Shown here piece after piece: positions 20,859 to 30,257 of a DNA stretch of 64,000 nt. The stretch's first letter is position 1. Every line of letters begins with the position of its first letter. The notes under the pieces are model-generated. The model searched no databases. It was given only the letters and a program-made list of their open reading frames with translations, and was not told the origin of the DNA. This DNA is from Corynebacterium minutissimum (GTDB lineage Bacteria; Actinomycetota; Actinomycetes; Mycobacteriales; Mycobacteriaceae): contig NZ_LAYQ01000008.1 of assembly GCF_000988205.1 (NCBI RefSeq), positions 1 to 64,000 of the forward strand, read 5' to 3'. The position numbers and the translations under genes were made by a program.

Positions 20859-23800
20859 CTATACCCAGCGGCGTCGCAAAGCGAGGCACCCTGCCGCGAC
20901 AATAGCGGCACCAGCGAGAGCCCACAGGCCTACGCCCTCACCACCAGTCTTGGGCAGTGCACCCTTGGTGATGTCGGCGACCTGAAGGATGCCGACCTTC
21001 TTTACGCAATTGGCAGCAGTGTCGGACTCAGCGCACCTACTACTGGTGATAGCAGTTCCTCCGGAGAGCACCTTGATGACTGCATTGCCATCCTGATCCC
21101 ACTCCGTCGAGAACTTGATTGGCGCGGGCAGCAGGTTATAGCCGTCCGGCGCCTTGGTCTCGATGAGGTAGTACACGCCAGGGGCATCCAAGCCTTCGAG
21201 CTTGACGCGGCCTGTGGTGGTGGTCGTGGACTGCTTCACCACGGGGTTAGCATCAGTGTTGACGCTGCCATCCGCGTTGAGCTTCAAGTTGCCGTCAGCG
21301 TCACCGCGGTGGACGGTGAACTGCGCGCCATCGAGCAACCCGTCGGTTTGAATCTCGTCCGGGTTGTCCGGGTTATAGCTCGCCTTTTCGAGCAGAACGT
21401 CCATCGTTTCCTTGGTCTCCAGCGGGATACAGTCAGTATCCTTCCAGCCACCCATTTCTGCCTCGTTCATGAGGCCAAAGTTGGGCTCGTGCAGGCCATC
21501 CTTGGTGTAGCAGCGGGCGTTTCCTGCAGGTTGGCTCGGGTAACCGGCTGGGACGGAGGTGCTGTCCAGTTTTGAACGATCCAGCTTGAAGCGCACCGTT
21601 ACCTCGTAGACGTGCTGCCCAGTGCTTCCGTCAACACCCTTGGGTTTAATGATCTTCGGAGTGTCATTCTTGTTGAGCTCAAAGGGGCCGGCACCTTGGT
21701 ACGCACGCGGCTGGCTGGTCTTGTTGAACTCGTCCTTGAAGATCACAGTGGCCCCAGTAACCGTGGCAGCACCAACAAACTTCGGGGTGTCCGTGAGCTT
21801 GCCGTAGATCACGTCGTTGGTGTCGAAGCCAGGTGCGTCCGGTGCCTCAACTACGACGTTGTACTTCGCGGTATATTCATTCGCTGCACCAGGAACAGGT
21901 TGCGGTGTGCTGTCGACGGCAACCTTATTGAAACAGGCTTCAGTAGCGACGTTGTCATCTTCAGGCGGGCTAGACTCCCCGTCCGTAGCCTGGAAAGCAA
22001 CCTTGTTCGGACTACATACCGTCTTGAGGTTCCCGTATTCATCTGTTCGCACCGGCGCAGAGACGACATACTCTACCTTCGCGTGCCCTGGAAGAGTACC
22101 AACATAGCCCATCATGTATCGGGACTCACCGTCCGCTCCGGATGGGACAATCATGCCTGCATAAATACCAGTTCCCGGCGCAATCTGATCAGGCCCGGGC
22201 TTTTGACCGTTGACCTCGGTAGATCCTGCTCCAAATCCCTCGAATTTCGCAGTGGGACCGGAAGCGTTCACTCCATAGTGAGTATCCGTTGGTAGGTATT
22301 CCCAGAATGTGCCGCCCGAACTGGTGTTATCCGTGGTGTTTTCCACGGAGATGGTCCAGAAAGTACGCACCTCTCCGTTTACCACCTTGGTCTCCGAGCG
22401 TTGCTTCTTCACCGCAATGTTTGATCGCAGCGCTGGCGGCGGCGGAACTAGGTCGGAGGCCGCGTCCGTGTTAAATGAAGCAGGCAGGTTGTTCATTATG
22501 TTGACCAACTCGAACGTCGGACTACCGGAATCCGGATTACTGATTTTCAACTCAAAGCCCAGCTGATTCGCATTCGCACTACCCGAGCCAAAACCCAGGT
22601 TTCCATTGGAGTAGGTCCACGCCTTGCCCCAAGAAGCAGAGGGGTTCGAGATCGTGCGCCCATCCAAAGTCTTGATGCCGGTGAGATCCCAGGTCGTGAT
22701 TGCGCCGGTCTGTGTGTCAATGCGTTCAAGGATAAGCTTGTCGCCTGCCTCAGCCTTACTCTGGAAACCCCACATATACTTCTGGGCCTGCGGGAGCACC
22801 GCCCAGTCCTCCGAAAAAGACTTCTGGTTTCCGAACACGCGTTTAGCAGTGACTTTGCCGACGTCGACCTTATAAAGGTGACGGCTACCAGAAGTGGACG
22901 TGTTGCCCACAAAGAATCCCTCGCTGGTGTACACGCCAGCGTTGAGGACATCCCGGTCGCCGCTCGTTTCAAACGGGGTACCGGTACTTCCGGCCTTTAA
23001 AATAGGCCCAAGATTATATACTTCACCGGTTGCCGGATTGATCTGAAGGAGATTTCCTGCCGGGTAGCAAGGATCACCATTTCGGCCGCGACTCTGGCTC
23101 ACCGCATAGAGCCAGTTATCACTCGAATCAAAGGCTAGAGCATTGTACACCCAGGGAGTGGACTCTCCCACCTGGCGAAAGTCTCGGCCTTGGTTGACTT
23201 GACGGCTCAGAATGGAAGTGTCTCGGCGAAGATCCTTAGGTTCACTGGTTACAACGTAGACAGGGCTACCGTCGGCAAATTCAGCTGGGGTGAGATCGCG
23301 CTTTGGCTGTCTGCTTGTAACCGGATCTTGGCACTCCTCTTTCGCAGGAACGGTGAAGGAAGCTGTAAACACTGTATTGGCTGCCCCGCGGTGAACACCC
23401 TTAAACTGAATCTGTGCGGTGCCACCAATAGTAATCTGCGGCAGGGTGACTTGGTATTCCTTGGCGCTAATCCTTTTGTAGGTCACCTTCGCCTCATACC
23501 AACCTCCGTTGGCACCGGTGTAATAGATCGTCAGGTCATCAGGGTTAGTCGATAAATAACTGTTAACGCTGGATTTGAGGGTAACCACCGTGCCTTGCGG
23601 AATGGACAGCTGGCCGCCAAAAAGCTCATCGGCCGGAATCTTAAAGTTCGGGATATAGCGGCTTCCCTTGAGCACGTATCCATCGTTTACCATCGTGATG
23701 GTGCGGTCGCCTGCAGCGTACGGGGTAATGTTCGGCGCCGCCATCAGACGGGCTGGGGCCGCGTCAACGTCAGCAATATCAAGCGGCTCAGTCACCTCCG

Positions 23801-24362
23801 AAGGGGCTTCTAAGGCTTCGCTGGATTCAGGTGATGACGTGCTGGTAGTCTCCTCGGCTACTCCACGCGCATCGACGGATATCCCGCTCAGTTCGGAATC
23901 CTCTGCGACCGCCGGGGTCTTCAATGAGAAAGCTGCTCCCGCTGGCACGTCAGTAGAAAGGCCAGTGATGCGGAAAGTCACTGAAGAGCTGGTCGATTTT
24001 ACAACGAGGTTGTCTCCTTCGCGGACGGGGATCACTTCGCCGTCGATAGTCAGTGTGTAGGCCGAGCCGTCGAACTCTAGTCCTGCAGTCTCAACAGTGA
24101 ACTCCAAGTCCTCCACGGTTCCGGCGTCAATAACGTGGCCTTCAAACGTTGCGGAGTCGCCAGCAGTCAGGCTCAGCTGGTCTGCAGAATCGAGCTCAGC
24201 GCGCAGGGCCGTGGTTTGTGCTTCAGCGACAGCACCAATGATGCCGGGCAGAGCAGCCGGTGCAGCAACACCAACAATGAGAGCCAGTGCAGCAATGAAC
24301 GCCGCTAAGACGCGCCAGCGGTACACTACCGGCTCGGCCGAGTGAGTATCTGTCCAGGACAT
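20859..24362 (-). CDS. Pilus tip adhesin (SpaF-like), LPKTG-anchored
   Basis: The 1167-residue product is a large surface protein. It has an N-terminal membrane or signal segment (about residues 18-45), a long extracellular part and a C-terminal sorting signal LPKTGG with a hydrophobic stretch and RRRWV. A central region (AFDSSDNWLYAVSQSRGRNG ... NLLQINPATGEVYNLG) looks like a propeller-type domain. Near the end a prealbumin-like domain shows YYLIETKAPDGYNLLPAPIK, an E-box. As the longest protein in the pilus operon it is the probable tip adhesin. Its ATG overlaps the minor-pilin stop (TAATG). Confidence 0.85.
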   Translation of the reverse strand: MSWTDTHSAEPVVYRWRVLAAFIAALALIVGVAAPAALPGIIGAVAEAQTTALRAELDSADQLSLTAGDSATFEGHVIDAGTVEDLEFTVETAGLEFDGSAYTLTIDGEVIPVREGDNLVVKSTSSSVTFRITGLSTDVPAGAAFSLKTPAVAEDSELSGISVDARGVAEETTSTSSPESSEALEAPSEVTEPLDIADVDAAPARLMAAPNITPYAAGDRTITMVNDGYVLKGSRYIPNFKIPADELFGGQLSIPQGTVVTLKSSVNSYLSTNPDDLTIYYTGANGGWYEAKVTYKRISAKEYQVTLPQITIGGTAQIQFKGVHRGAANTVFTASFTVPAKEECQDPVTSRQPKRDLTPAEFADGSPVYVVTSEPKDLRRDTSILSRQVNQGRDFRQVGESTPWVYNALAFDSSDNWLYAVSQSRGRNGDPCYPAGNLLQINPATGEVYNLGPILKAGSTGTPFETSGDRDVLNAGVYTSEGFFVGNTSTSGSRHLYKVDVGKVTAKRVFGNQKSFSEDWAVLPQAQKYMWGFQSKAEAGDKLILERIDTQTGAITTWDLTGIKTLDGRTISNPSASWGKAWTYSNGNLGFGSGSANANQLGFELKISNPDSGSPTFELVNIMNNLPASFNTDAASDLVPPPPALRSNIAVKKQRSETKVVNGEVRTFWTISVENTTDNTSSGGTFWEYLPTDTHYGVNASGPTAKFEGFGAGSTEVNGQKPGPDQIAPGTGIYAGMIVPSGADGESRYMMGYVGTLPGHAKVEYVVSAPVRTDEYGNLKTVCSPNKVAFQATDGESSPPEDDNVATEACFNKVAVDSTPQPVPGAANEYTAKYNVVVEAPDAPGFDTNDVIYGKLTDTPKFVGAATVTGATVIFKDEFNKTSQPRAYQGAGPFELNKNDTPKIIKPKGVDGSTGQHVYEVTVRFKLDRSKLDSTSVPAGYPSQPAGNARCYTKDGLHEPNFGLMNEAEMGGWKDTDCIPLETKETMDVLLEKASYNPDNPDEIQTDGLLDGAQFTVHRGDADGNLKLNADGSVNTDANPVVKQSTTTTTGRVKLEGLDAPGVYYLIETKAPDGYNLLPAPIKFSTEWDQDGNAVIKVLSGGTAITSSRCAESDTAANCVKKVGILQVADITKGALPKTGGEGVGLWALAGAAIVAAGCLALRRRWV

Positions 24363-25264
24363 TAGCGTCCCTCGCTTTCTGAATTCTTCCTGCGGCTAAA
24401 AGCAATCATCACGAAACCGGTAGCAATCAATGCCAACGCTCCGGCCACCACACCGAGTACTTCTGCACCGGTCATTGCCAATGAGCCTCCATTCCCTTGC
24501 GAACGGTTCGGGGAATCTGAAGTTGTGTTTGTACCAGATTCCGGGTTGTTAGGTGGCGTTGTCCCAGGCTCGTGCGGAGTCTCTCCTGGCTTTGTCGGTG
24601 GTACCGGGGGAATCAACGGAGGGAACACCGGCGGAAACTTTGGCGTTGTCCGCGGAGTACTCGAGGTTGTCGATGGAGTATTCGGGGTTGTCGGGGCCGT
24701 GGGGGTCGTCGGCGGCGTCGGCGTTTCACCCGGCTTGTGGGTCTTGGCCACAATCACTCCTGGCACTGGGTTCGGATTGTCCACCACTGTGTGGAACGGA
24801 ACCACCACCACAAACGGACTAATCTCCCGGTAGGAGTCATCCGGGGCCGTCGACGTCACCACATAGAAACCATTGGCAAGACCACCAAACGTCACCTCTC
24901 CATTGGCATCGGTGACTTTCTCCGCGTGCATATCAGTGCGCCAATCACGAACCTCGTCGAGATTCGCGTTCCGTACGCGGGCTGCGTCGTCAGCGTTGGT
25001 CGGGTCCAAGCCGGCAAGCCGGGCCAGACGAATCGTAACTCCCTGAATCTTTCCCGCAGGCGCATGACCATCGTCATTCGGATTACCTTGTGTAAGCCGC
25101 ACTGTCACCGTATCCGTAGCCATAGTGCGCTCCGAACCAGTGGACTGCTGCCCGGCAACCTGCACCGCTTCCGCAGCAACCGTGCCCGGCCCTGCGAACG
25201 CAACCGCACACGCTACTCCGACGGCAACCACTCGGGCCGACCATGCATTTGTCAACCTCTTCAT
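24362..25264 (-). CDS. Minor pilin (SpaE-like), LAMTG-anchored
   Basis: The 300-residue product has a signal peptide (RVVAVGVACAVAFAGPGTVA), a single prealbumin-like domain (GKIQGVTIRLARLAGLDPTN ... GEVTFGGLANGFYVVTS), a long Pro/Thr linker (about 165-240) and a sorting signal LAMTGA followed by a hydrophobic helix and RRKN. Single-domain pilins with a Pro/Thr stalk are typical basal or minor pilins, which end polymerisation and attach the shaft to peptidoglycan. It sits between the sortase and the tip adhesin, as in spaDEF. Confidence 0.85.
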   Translation of the reverse strand: MKRLTNAWSARVVAVGVACAVAFAGPGTVAAEAVQVAGQQSTGSERTMATDTVTVRLTQGNPNDDGHAPAGKIQGVTIRLARLAGLDPTNADDAARVRNANLDEVRDWRTDMHAEKVTDANGEVTFGGLANGFYVVTSTAPDDSYREISPFVVVVPFHTVVDNPNPVPGVIVAKTHKPGETPTPPTTPTAPTTPNTPSTTSSTPRTTPKFPPVFPPLIPPVPPTKPGETPHEPGTTPPNNPESGTNTTSDSPNRSQGNGGSLAMTGAEVLGVVAGALALIATGFVMIAFSRRKNSESEGR

Positions 25265-25268
25265 CGCT

Positions 25269-26207
25269 TTACTCCCGCACGCTACTTTCCTTATTAATTA
25301 CTTCTTGCACCCCGGTAGCCGCCTTCTGGCGCCGCAGCCACCAAACTAGCCAACAACCAATAACAATCACCGCAGCTAGCAGCACAAACATCCACCACTG
25401 CCAGCCCGGGCCATGGGAGCCTTCAAACAACGTTTCTTCCCCCGGCTCTAAGGCCACCTGATGGCCACGCACCAACAAGCGATGCGTATTGATCCCGTAC
25501 GGGGTGCACGTAATCAACGTGACGTAATCCTTATTGGCGACTGGCCGCAGACTATCTACCTCACTCGGCAGAACCACTTGTATGTCATCTACAACATACT
25601 TCATTTTATGGCCAGCAACCTGGATATAGAATGCATCGCCCTTAGCGGCCGAATTGAGGTGATCAAACATCGTCGAATTTGATAGACCCGTGTGCCCGGT
25701 GATGACGGAATGAGTTCCTGCTCCTCCTACCGGCAAATCAGAGCCATACAAGTGCCCTAACCCACGCTGCAGTGTTTTGTCCGCAGTGCCATGAAACACC
25801 GGCAGATCGACGTCTATTGCTGGGAACACGAGGCGGGCCATCGCTTCGGTCTCACCCAACTGTTCCAGGTAAGCCTCATAATCGGGATTATCCACACCGA
25901 TACGGTTCAGCCACGGATCCAAGATCGGACCCGACGTATGCTCCTCGTTGTACGCATGCGCAGCATCCCATACGGAGTCCTGCACCTGCGCCGGTGTCTC
26001 TTTGTCCAGTCGCGCATACTCTTGCGCCACCCGTGAGGCATTCCAGTTGTTCCAGGCGGTCGAGACCACTGGGTACAGCATCACCAACAACCCGACGACA
26101 ACGATTACCGCCGGAAGAGCTAAGCCTCCACGGCGCCTGTGCCGCCTGCCAGTTTCTTGGCCTACCACCGAAGTCAACGACCCGCACCACCCAAAACAAT
26201 GCCCCAC
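25269..26207 (-). CDS. srtC: Class C (pilus) sortase, SrtC-like
   Basis: The 312-residue product polymerises the pilin. It has a DPW lid motif (97-99), His172 in TGHTG, Cys234 in TLITCTPYG and Arg243 in THRLLV, with membrane helices near residues 30-52 and at the C-terminus (WWMFVLLAAVIVIGCWLVWW). The start at GTG 26207 has no clear ribosome site; a later GTG within the first 15 codons is possible. It lies between the major and minor pilin genes, the srtC position of C. diphtheriae. The two sortases share the same catalytic set but differ in lid sequence. Confidence 0.9.
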   Translation of the reverse strand: MGHCFGWCGSLTSVVGQETGRRHRRRGGLALPAVIVVVGLLVMLYPVVSTAWNNWNASRVAQEYARLDKETPAQVQDSVWDAAHAYNEEHTSGPILDPWLNRIGVDNPDYEAYLEQLGETEAMARLVFPAIDVDLPVFHGTADKTLQRGLGHLYGSDLPVGGAGTHSVITGHTGLSNSTMFDHLNSAAKGDAFYIQVAGHKMKYVVDDIQVVLPSEVDSLRPVANKDYVTLITCTPYGINTHRLLVRGHQVALEPGEETLFEGSHGPGWQWWMFVLLAAVIVIGCWLVWWLRRQKAATGVQEVINKESSVRE

Positions 26208-26287
26208 GCGCTAGCGCAGCGCGACCGGGATTACAACGAAAGATAAAGATAGGGACCGGAATCTACGCCTAGTCCAGTCCCCTCATT

Positions 26288-26349
26288 GGGTCGGGCGGCC
26301 TACCTTGGCTACCCGACCCGCAGCGCAGACCACCATGGACAGTCTGCGC
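26288..26349 (-). promoter_or_regulatory. Two hairpins between major pilin and sortase genes
   Basis: GGGTCGGG (26288-26295) pairs with CCCGACCC (26312-26319), and GCGCAGAC (26323-26330) pairs with GTCTGCGC (26342-26349). They lie in the 163-base gap after the major pilin gene. Neither has a clear U-run. They probably stabilise the pilin mRNA or allow only part of the transcription to continue, which would give more pilin than sortase. Confidence 0.55.
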
Positions 26350-26370
26350 TACCGGAACTACGCCCGGCTA

Positions 26371-27834
26371 TTAGTTACGCGCGGTACGACGAGCGAACCA
26401 AGCACCTGCCGCAACAATCGCTGCACCGATAGCTGCCAGGATGCCCACACCGGCGCCACCAGTCATCGGCAGGTTCGGGGTGTCGCGCTTGACGTTCTCA
26501 ATCTCTGATACGAGGGTGATGGCATCGTCGCCCTCACCGGTCTTCGCGATATTCTCGCGGGTGAAGTCAATCTCGGTAACGTTCTTCTCCGGCAGTACAT
26601 AACCAGCCGGAGCCTTGGTCTCCTTCAGACAGAACTTCTTCGTAGCCGGTGCTTCCTTGTTGTCCTCGAAATCCGTGACGTGCAGACCGTCGATGGTGAT
26701 GGTGCCATCGGTACCCGTGGTCCATTTGTCCTGTTCCTTGACAGTCAGCTTCGCGCCCAAGTTAGCTGCCGAGGTGCACTGGTAGAGCTCAAACTCAGCG
26801 CCTTCCAGGACCTTGCCAGTCTCCTTGCCATCCTTCTTCACAACCTTCAGCTTGCCGTGGTAGGTCACGACCTCGTTGGTCTTGTTCGTGACCTCGTTAC
26901 CGGTATTCGGGTTGTTGAAGATGACGTCAGCCTGGTTCTTCAGCTCAGTGGTGTCGCCAACCTCCTTGCGCTTAACCTCGAAAGTCAGGGACATTTTGTC
27001 ACCGGACTTGACCTTGGCAAGACCAGCATCGGTCAGCTTCACGACAAGCTTGTTGCCGTTCTCAGCGGGGTTGTTCACGGAATAGTCGCCGGCCTCAAGA
27101 ACGGTGTCGCCGGCCTTGACCTCGGTAACCTGCTGGAAGTCCAGGCGCTTGTCCAGCTGATCCTCGAAACGGAAAGCAGTCAGCTTCTTGCCTTCGCCCC
27201 AGGTTGGGGCATCCGCATTGATGGTGTAGGAGTAGGCGTCCTGGATGTTCTTATCCGCATCCTTAACGGTCTTCTCGGTCTTGGTTTCCGTGTTCTTCGG
27301 GTAGGCCACAACATCGTAGTTCCACGCGTCGGAGGCCTCGTTAACCATCGGCACCGACACGATGAACGGAGCACCAGAAACGATGCCAGCCGGAGCGCCG
27401 GTCTCCTCAACGAGGTAGATGCCCAACGGAAGATCAGTGAAGGCTACCTTGCCCTCAGCATCGGTGGTCAGCTCGAACGTCGTGTTAGTCTTGTTTTCGT
27501 CCTTGACATCTGCAGCCGACTTCGGGAAGGTCGACCAGTCACCATTCTGCAGGTCGTAGTCAAGCTTGGTGATCTTGTAAGTCACACCAGAAAGAGGGTC
27601 ACCCGGTACGTTCCCCATCTCCCCACCGGTCGCGGGGGTGTCAGACTCAGCACCCTTCTTCTTGTAGAGGGTAATCGAACCCTTCTTGCTGAAATCGATG
27701 TTTGCCTTGTTCACGGCACCCTGCTCAACGGCAGGTGCTTCCTCGGCCAGGGCGCCCGGAGCGGAGATTCCCAGGGAGAGGCCTACGACTGCTGCGAAAG
27801 TGACCGAACGAGCGGTACGAGAGATCTTGTTCAC
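26371..27834 (-). CDS. Major pilin subunit (SpaD/SpaH-like)
   Basis: I start at the GTG at 27834 (VNKISRTARSVTFAAVVGLS), preceded by AAAGGAC; upstream in-frame starts lack a ribosome site. The 487-residue precursor has a signal peptide ending near GALAEE, a pilin motif WNYDVVAYPKN with the lysine that sortase joins to the next subunit, an E-box KETKAPAGYVLP and a sorting signal LPMTGG with membrane helix and RRTARN. Domains look like CnaA/CnaB folds with internal isopeptide bonds. It heads the operon pilin-sortase-minor pilin-tip. A ten-G run lies upstream. Confidence 0.92.
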   Translation of the reverse strand: MNKISRTARSVTFAAVVGLSLGISAPGALAEEAPAVEQGAVNKANIDFSKKGSITLYKKKGAESDTPATGGEMGNVPGDPLSGVTYKITKLDYDLQNGDWSTFPKSAADVKDENKTNTTFELTTDAEGKVAFTDLPLGIYLVEETGAPAGIVSGAPFIVSVPMVNEASDAWNYDVVAYPKNTETKTEKTVKDADKNIQDAYSYTINADAPTWGEGKKLTAFRFEDQLDKRLDFQQVTEVKAGDTVLEAGDYSVNNPAENGNKLVVKLTDAGLAKVKSGDKMSLTFEVKRKEVGDTTELKNQADVIFNNPNTGNEVTNKTNEVVTYHGKLKVVKKDGKETGKVLEGAEFELYQCTSAANLGAKLTVKEQDKWTTGTDGTITIDGLHVTDFEDNKEAPATKKFCLKETKAPAGYVLPEKNVTEIDFTRENIAKTGEGDDAITLVSEIENVKRDTPNLPMTGGAGVGILAAIGAAIVAAGAWFARRTARN

Positions 27835-28469
27835 GGAAACAGGTCCTTTACATGAGTTGTGTAATGAGACACCGCGCCTCATCAGCTGTACGCAATCCAC
27901 TCCACACGGTTTACACACCATGGCCCGGCCCATCGCTAAGAGTCTTTCACCCACATAGAGCGACGTTCCCAAGAAGGTAAGACACCTACCCGGGCCCCTA
28001 GCCTAAGTAACGGTAGCCTGTGGATTACATAGCTAGACCCTATACCTAGAAGAAGAAATGCGATATCGAACAAATGCCCGCTTCCCATAAAACCAGCTAG
28101 CCCTCTCAAGTAATCGCCCCCCCCCCGCGCAGATAATAATTATATTCGCAGTTAAACTGCGGTATTGGTAGCTGCCATTCCACTTTGAGTGATATCGACC
28201 TCACCGCCCCCTTACGGGGGCTCTAGCAGCCTTGCCCAGGCACATTGGTGGCAACTATCTCACTGCGAAACGCTTACCAAGAGCGCCATGCAACCACCAG
28301 CACAACCATTAACACTGTCAATATCGCCAGGTAGACGTGAATCTTCATGGGCAACCACTGGGGCGCGGCAAGAAGGTACCTCAGGACAATCCCGAAGCCA
28401 TATATTTTCTCGGTCTTTAACAAACTCCAGATAGAAAGCTAACATCCCTAGGTTTCTTGGCGGGGCTCT
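27835..28469 (-). promoter_or_regulatory. Pilus operon upstream region with poly-G tract
   Basis: This stretch has no gene I can support. On the pilin strand TATAAT lies at 28144-28139, followed thirteen bases later by a run of ten G (28126-28117, seen as C on the plus strand), then about 280 bases of leader to the pilin start. A CGCAGTTTAACTGCG palindrome is at 28147-28161 and a CCCCC-TTAC-GGGGG hairpin at about 28204-28217. The region is AT-rich near the TATAAT. It probably contains the pilus promoter and may be phase-variable. Confidence 0.5.
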
Positions 28470-30254
28470 CTAAGAACGATCACCAGTAGTTTTCGCGGCA
28501 CGAAGGAGCGCCGCATAAGCGCCGTCGCGGGCCAGCAGCTCAGCGTGGGTGCCGCGCTCGGCCACGCGGCCGGCGTCGAGGACGACGATCTGGTCGGCAT
28601 CGCGGATGGTGGACAGGCGGTGCGCGATGACCAGGCGGGTGGCGTCCGCACCAAGCACTGCTTCCTGGATAGCGCGCTCCGTTTCGTTGTCCAGGGCCGA
28701 GGTGGCCTCATCCAGGATGAGCACCTGCGGTCGGCGCAGCAGCGTGCGGGCAAGCGAGAGGCGCTGCTGCTCACCGCCGGAGAAACGGTAGCCGCGCGAG
28801 CCTACGAGAGTATCGAGTCCCTCGGGAAGCGCGGCGATGACCTCATCCACGCGCGCGGCATGCAGCGCCGCCCACATCTGTTCCTCGCTGGCATCCGGCT
28901 GCGCGAAGAGGAGGTTCTCGCGCACGGTGCCATGAATGAGGTAGGTCTCCTGGGAGACCACGCCGATGACCGCCGCGCGCTGCGCCGGTGGAATGTCACG
29001 CAGGTCTACCCCGCCCAGGTGCACGGTGCCTTCGGTGGGATCGGCTAGGCGCGCCAGGAGGGCGGCCACCGTGGACTTGCCGGAACCGGTATGCCCCACC
29101 AAGGCGGTGGTGGTGTGGGCGGGGCTGGACAGGGAGACGTCGGAAAGCGCGTCGGTGTCGGTGCCGGGGTAGCGGTAGGAAACGTTCTGGAGGGTGAGGG
29201 TGGCGTCGGCAAGCTGGGCGGGCTCGGTGGCTTCTGCGAGCTCGGGCTCCAGGTCCAAGTACTCGAAGATGCGGCTGAACAGCGCCATCGACGCCACCCA
29301 CTGCGCGCCCACGTTGAGCAGCCCAGTAATCGGGCGGAAAATCTGGGTCTGCAGAGTAGAAAAGGCGATGAGCGTGCCAATCGTAATCCCCGGGCGCAGA
29401 CCAGCCACCAGGTAAATTAGCGCCGGCATCACGCCGAAAATGATTTGGGTCAGCGCCATACGCCAGCGCCCGGCCAGCTGCGATTCCAGCTCCAAGCGGA
29501 TGAGGGAGCGCGAGGTCTTCTCAAACGCGCCATAGACCCGCTCCTGCGCGCCCAGCGTGGCCGCCAGTCGCATGCCGGACACGGACAGGTTCTCCGAAAT
29601 GGTCTGCTGCAACGTCGCCTGCGCGCGGCTGTTTTTCTCCATAAGGCTGCGGCGCAGCACGGCGGCGCGGCGGGTGAGCCACACGGCGGGTGGCAGCACC
29701 AGCAAGGACAACAGCGAGAGGGTGGGCGAAAGCGCCACCATCGCTACCAACGTGGCCACCGTCATGGTGAGGTTGCTAGCCACGGAGGTCGCGGTGGTGG
29801 TCACCATGCCGCGCATCGCCGCGATGTCATTGGTCAGGCGGGATTGGATCTCGCCGCCCCGGTTATTGGTAAAGAACTGCAGCGATTGGCGCTGCAGGTT
29901 GGCAAAGACCTGCGTGCGCAGCTCGTGCATGATGGTGTGCCCCACCCGCGCGGATAAAAAGGACTGGATAACGCCGATGGCCTGAGAGACCACGGTGATG
30001 GCCAGCATGCCGCCCACCAGCCACAACAGCAGTGCGGTGTCGTGGTTGGGAATGGCCTCGTCCACGGTGCGGCGCACCAAGAAAGGCTGCACCACCGTCA
30101 GCCCAGACGTCGCGATGATGAGCGCTACCACCACAAGCAGCGTGCCGCGGTGGGCTGCGAAAAGGCCGGCGACGCGACCAAACTTCACTGGGTGCTGGGC
30201 CAGCTGATCGACGTCCGCCGGGTCCTTCACCGCGGTGTGCATCGGCCGGGTCAT
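28470..30254 (-). CDS. ABC transporter, fused permease-ATPase
   Basis: The 594-residue product is a half-size ABC exporter. The N-terminal membrane domain has six helices (first LLVVVALIIATSGLTVVQPF); the ATPase has Walker A GHTGSGKST (about 391-399), signature FSGGEQQRLSLA, Walker B VLILDEATSALD and a switch His (IAHRLST). It would act as a homodimer exporting a lipid or drug; the substrate is not visible. It starts three bases after the VanW gene's stop, so the two form an operon. The pilus region begins behind it. Confidence 0.9.
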   Translation of the reverse strand: MTRPMHTAVKDPADVDQLAQHPVKFGRVAGLFAAHRGTLLVVVALIIATSGLTVVQPFLVRRTVDEAIPNHDTALLLWLVGGMLAITVVSQAIGVIQSFLSARVGHTIMHELRTQVFANLQRQSLQFFTNNRGGEIQSRLTNDIAAMRGMVTTTATSVASNLTMTVATLVAMVALSPTLSLLSLLVLPPAVWLTRRAAVLRRSLMEKNSRAQATLQQTISENLSVSGMRLAATLGAQERVYGAFEKTSRSLIRLELESQLAGRWRMALTQIIFGVMPALIYLVAGLRPGITIGTLIAFSTLQTQIFRPITGLLNVGAQWVASMALFSRIFEYLDLEPELAEATEPAQLADATLTLQNVSYRYPGTDTDALSDVSLSSPAHTTTALVGHTGSGKSTVAALLARLADPTEGTVHLGGVDLRDIPPAQRAAVIGVVSQETYLIHGTVRENLLFAQPDASEEQMWAALHAARVDEVIAALPEGLDTLVGSRGYRFSGGEQQRLSLARTLLRRPQVLILDEATSALDNETERAIQEAVLGADATRLVIAHRLSTIRDADQIVVLDAGRVAERGTHAELLARDGAYAALLRAAKTTGDRS

Positions 30255-30257
30255 GGC

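Noticed and set aside
28260..28445. 61-codon minus-strand frame between the ABC gene and the pilus promoter
   Set aside because: No convincing ribosome site, no recognisable motif, and mixed Cys/Gly-rich composition.
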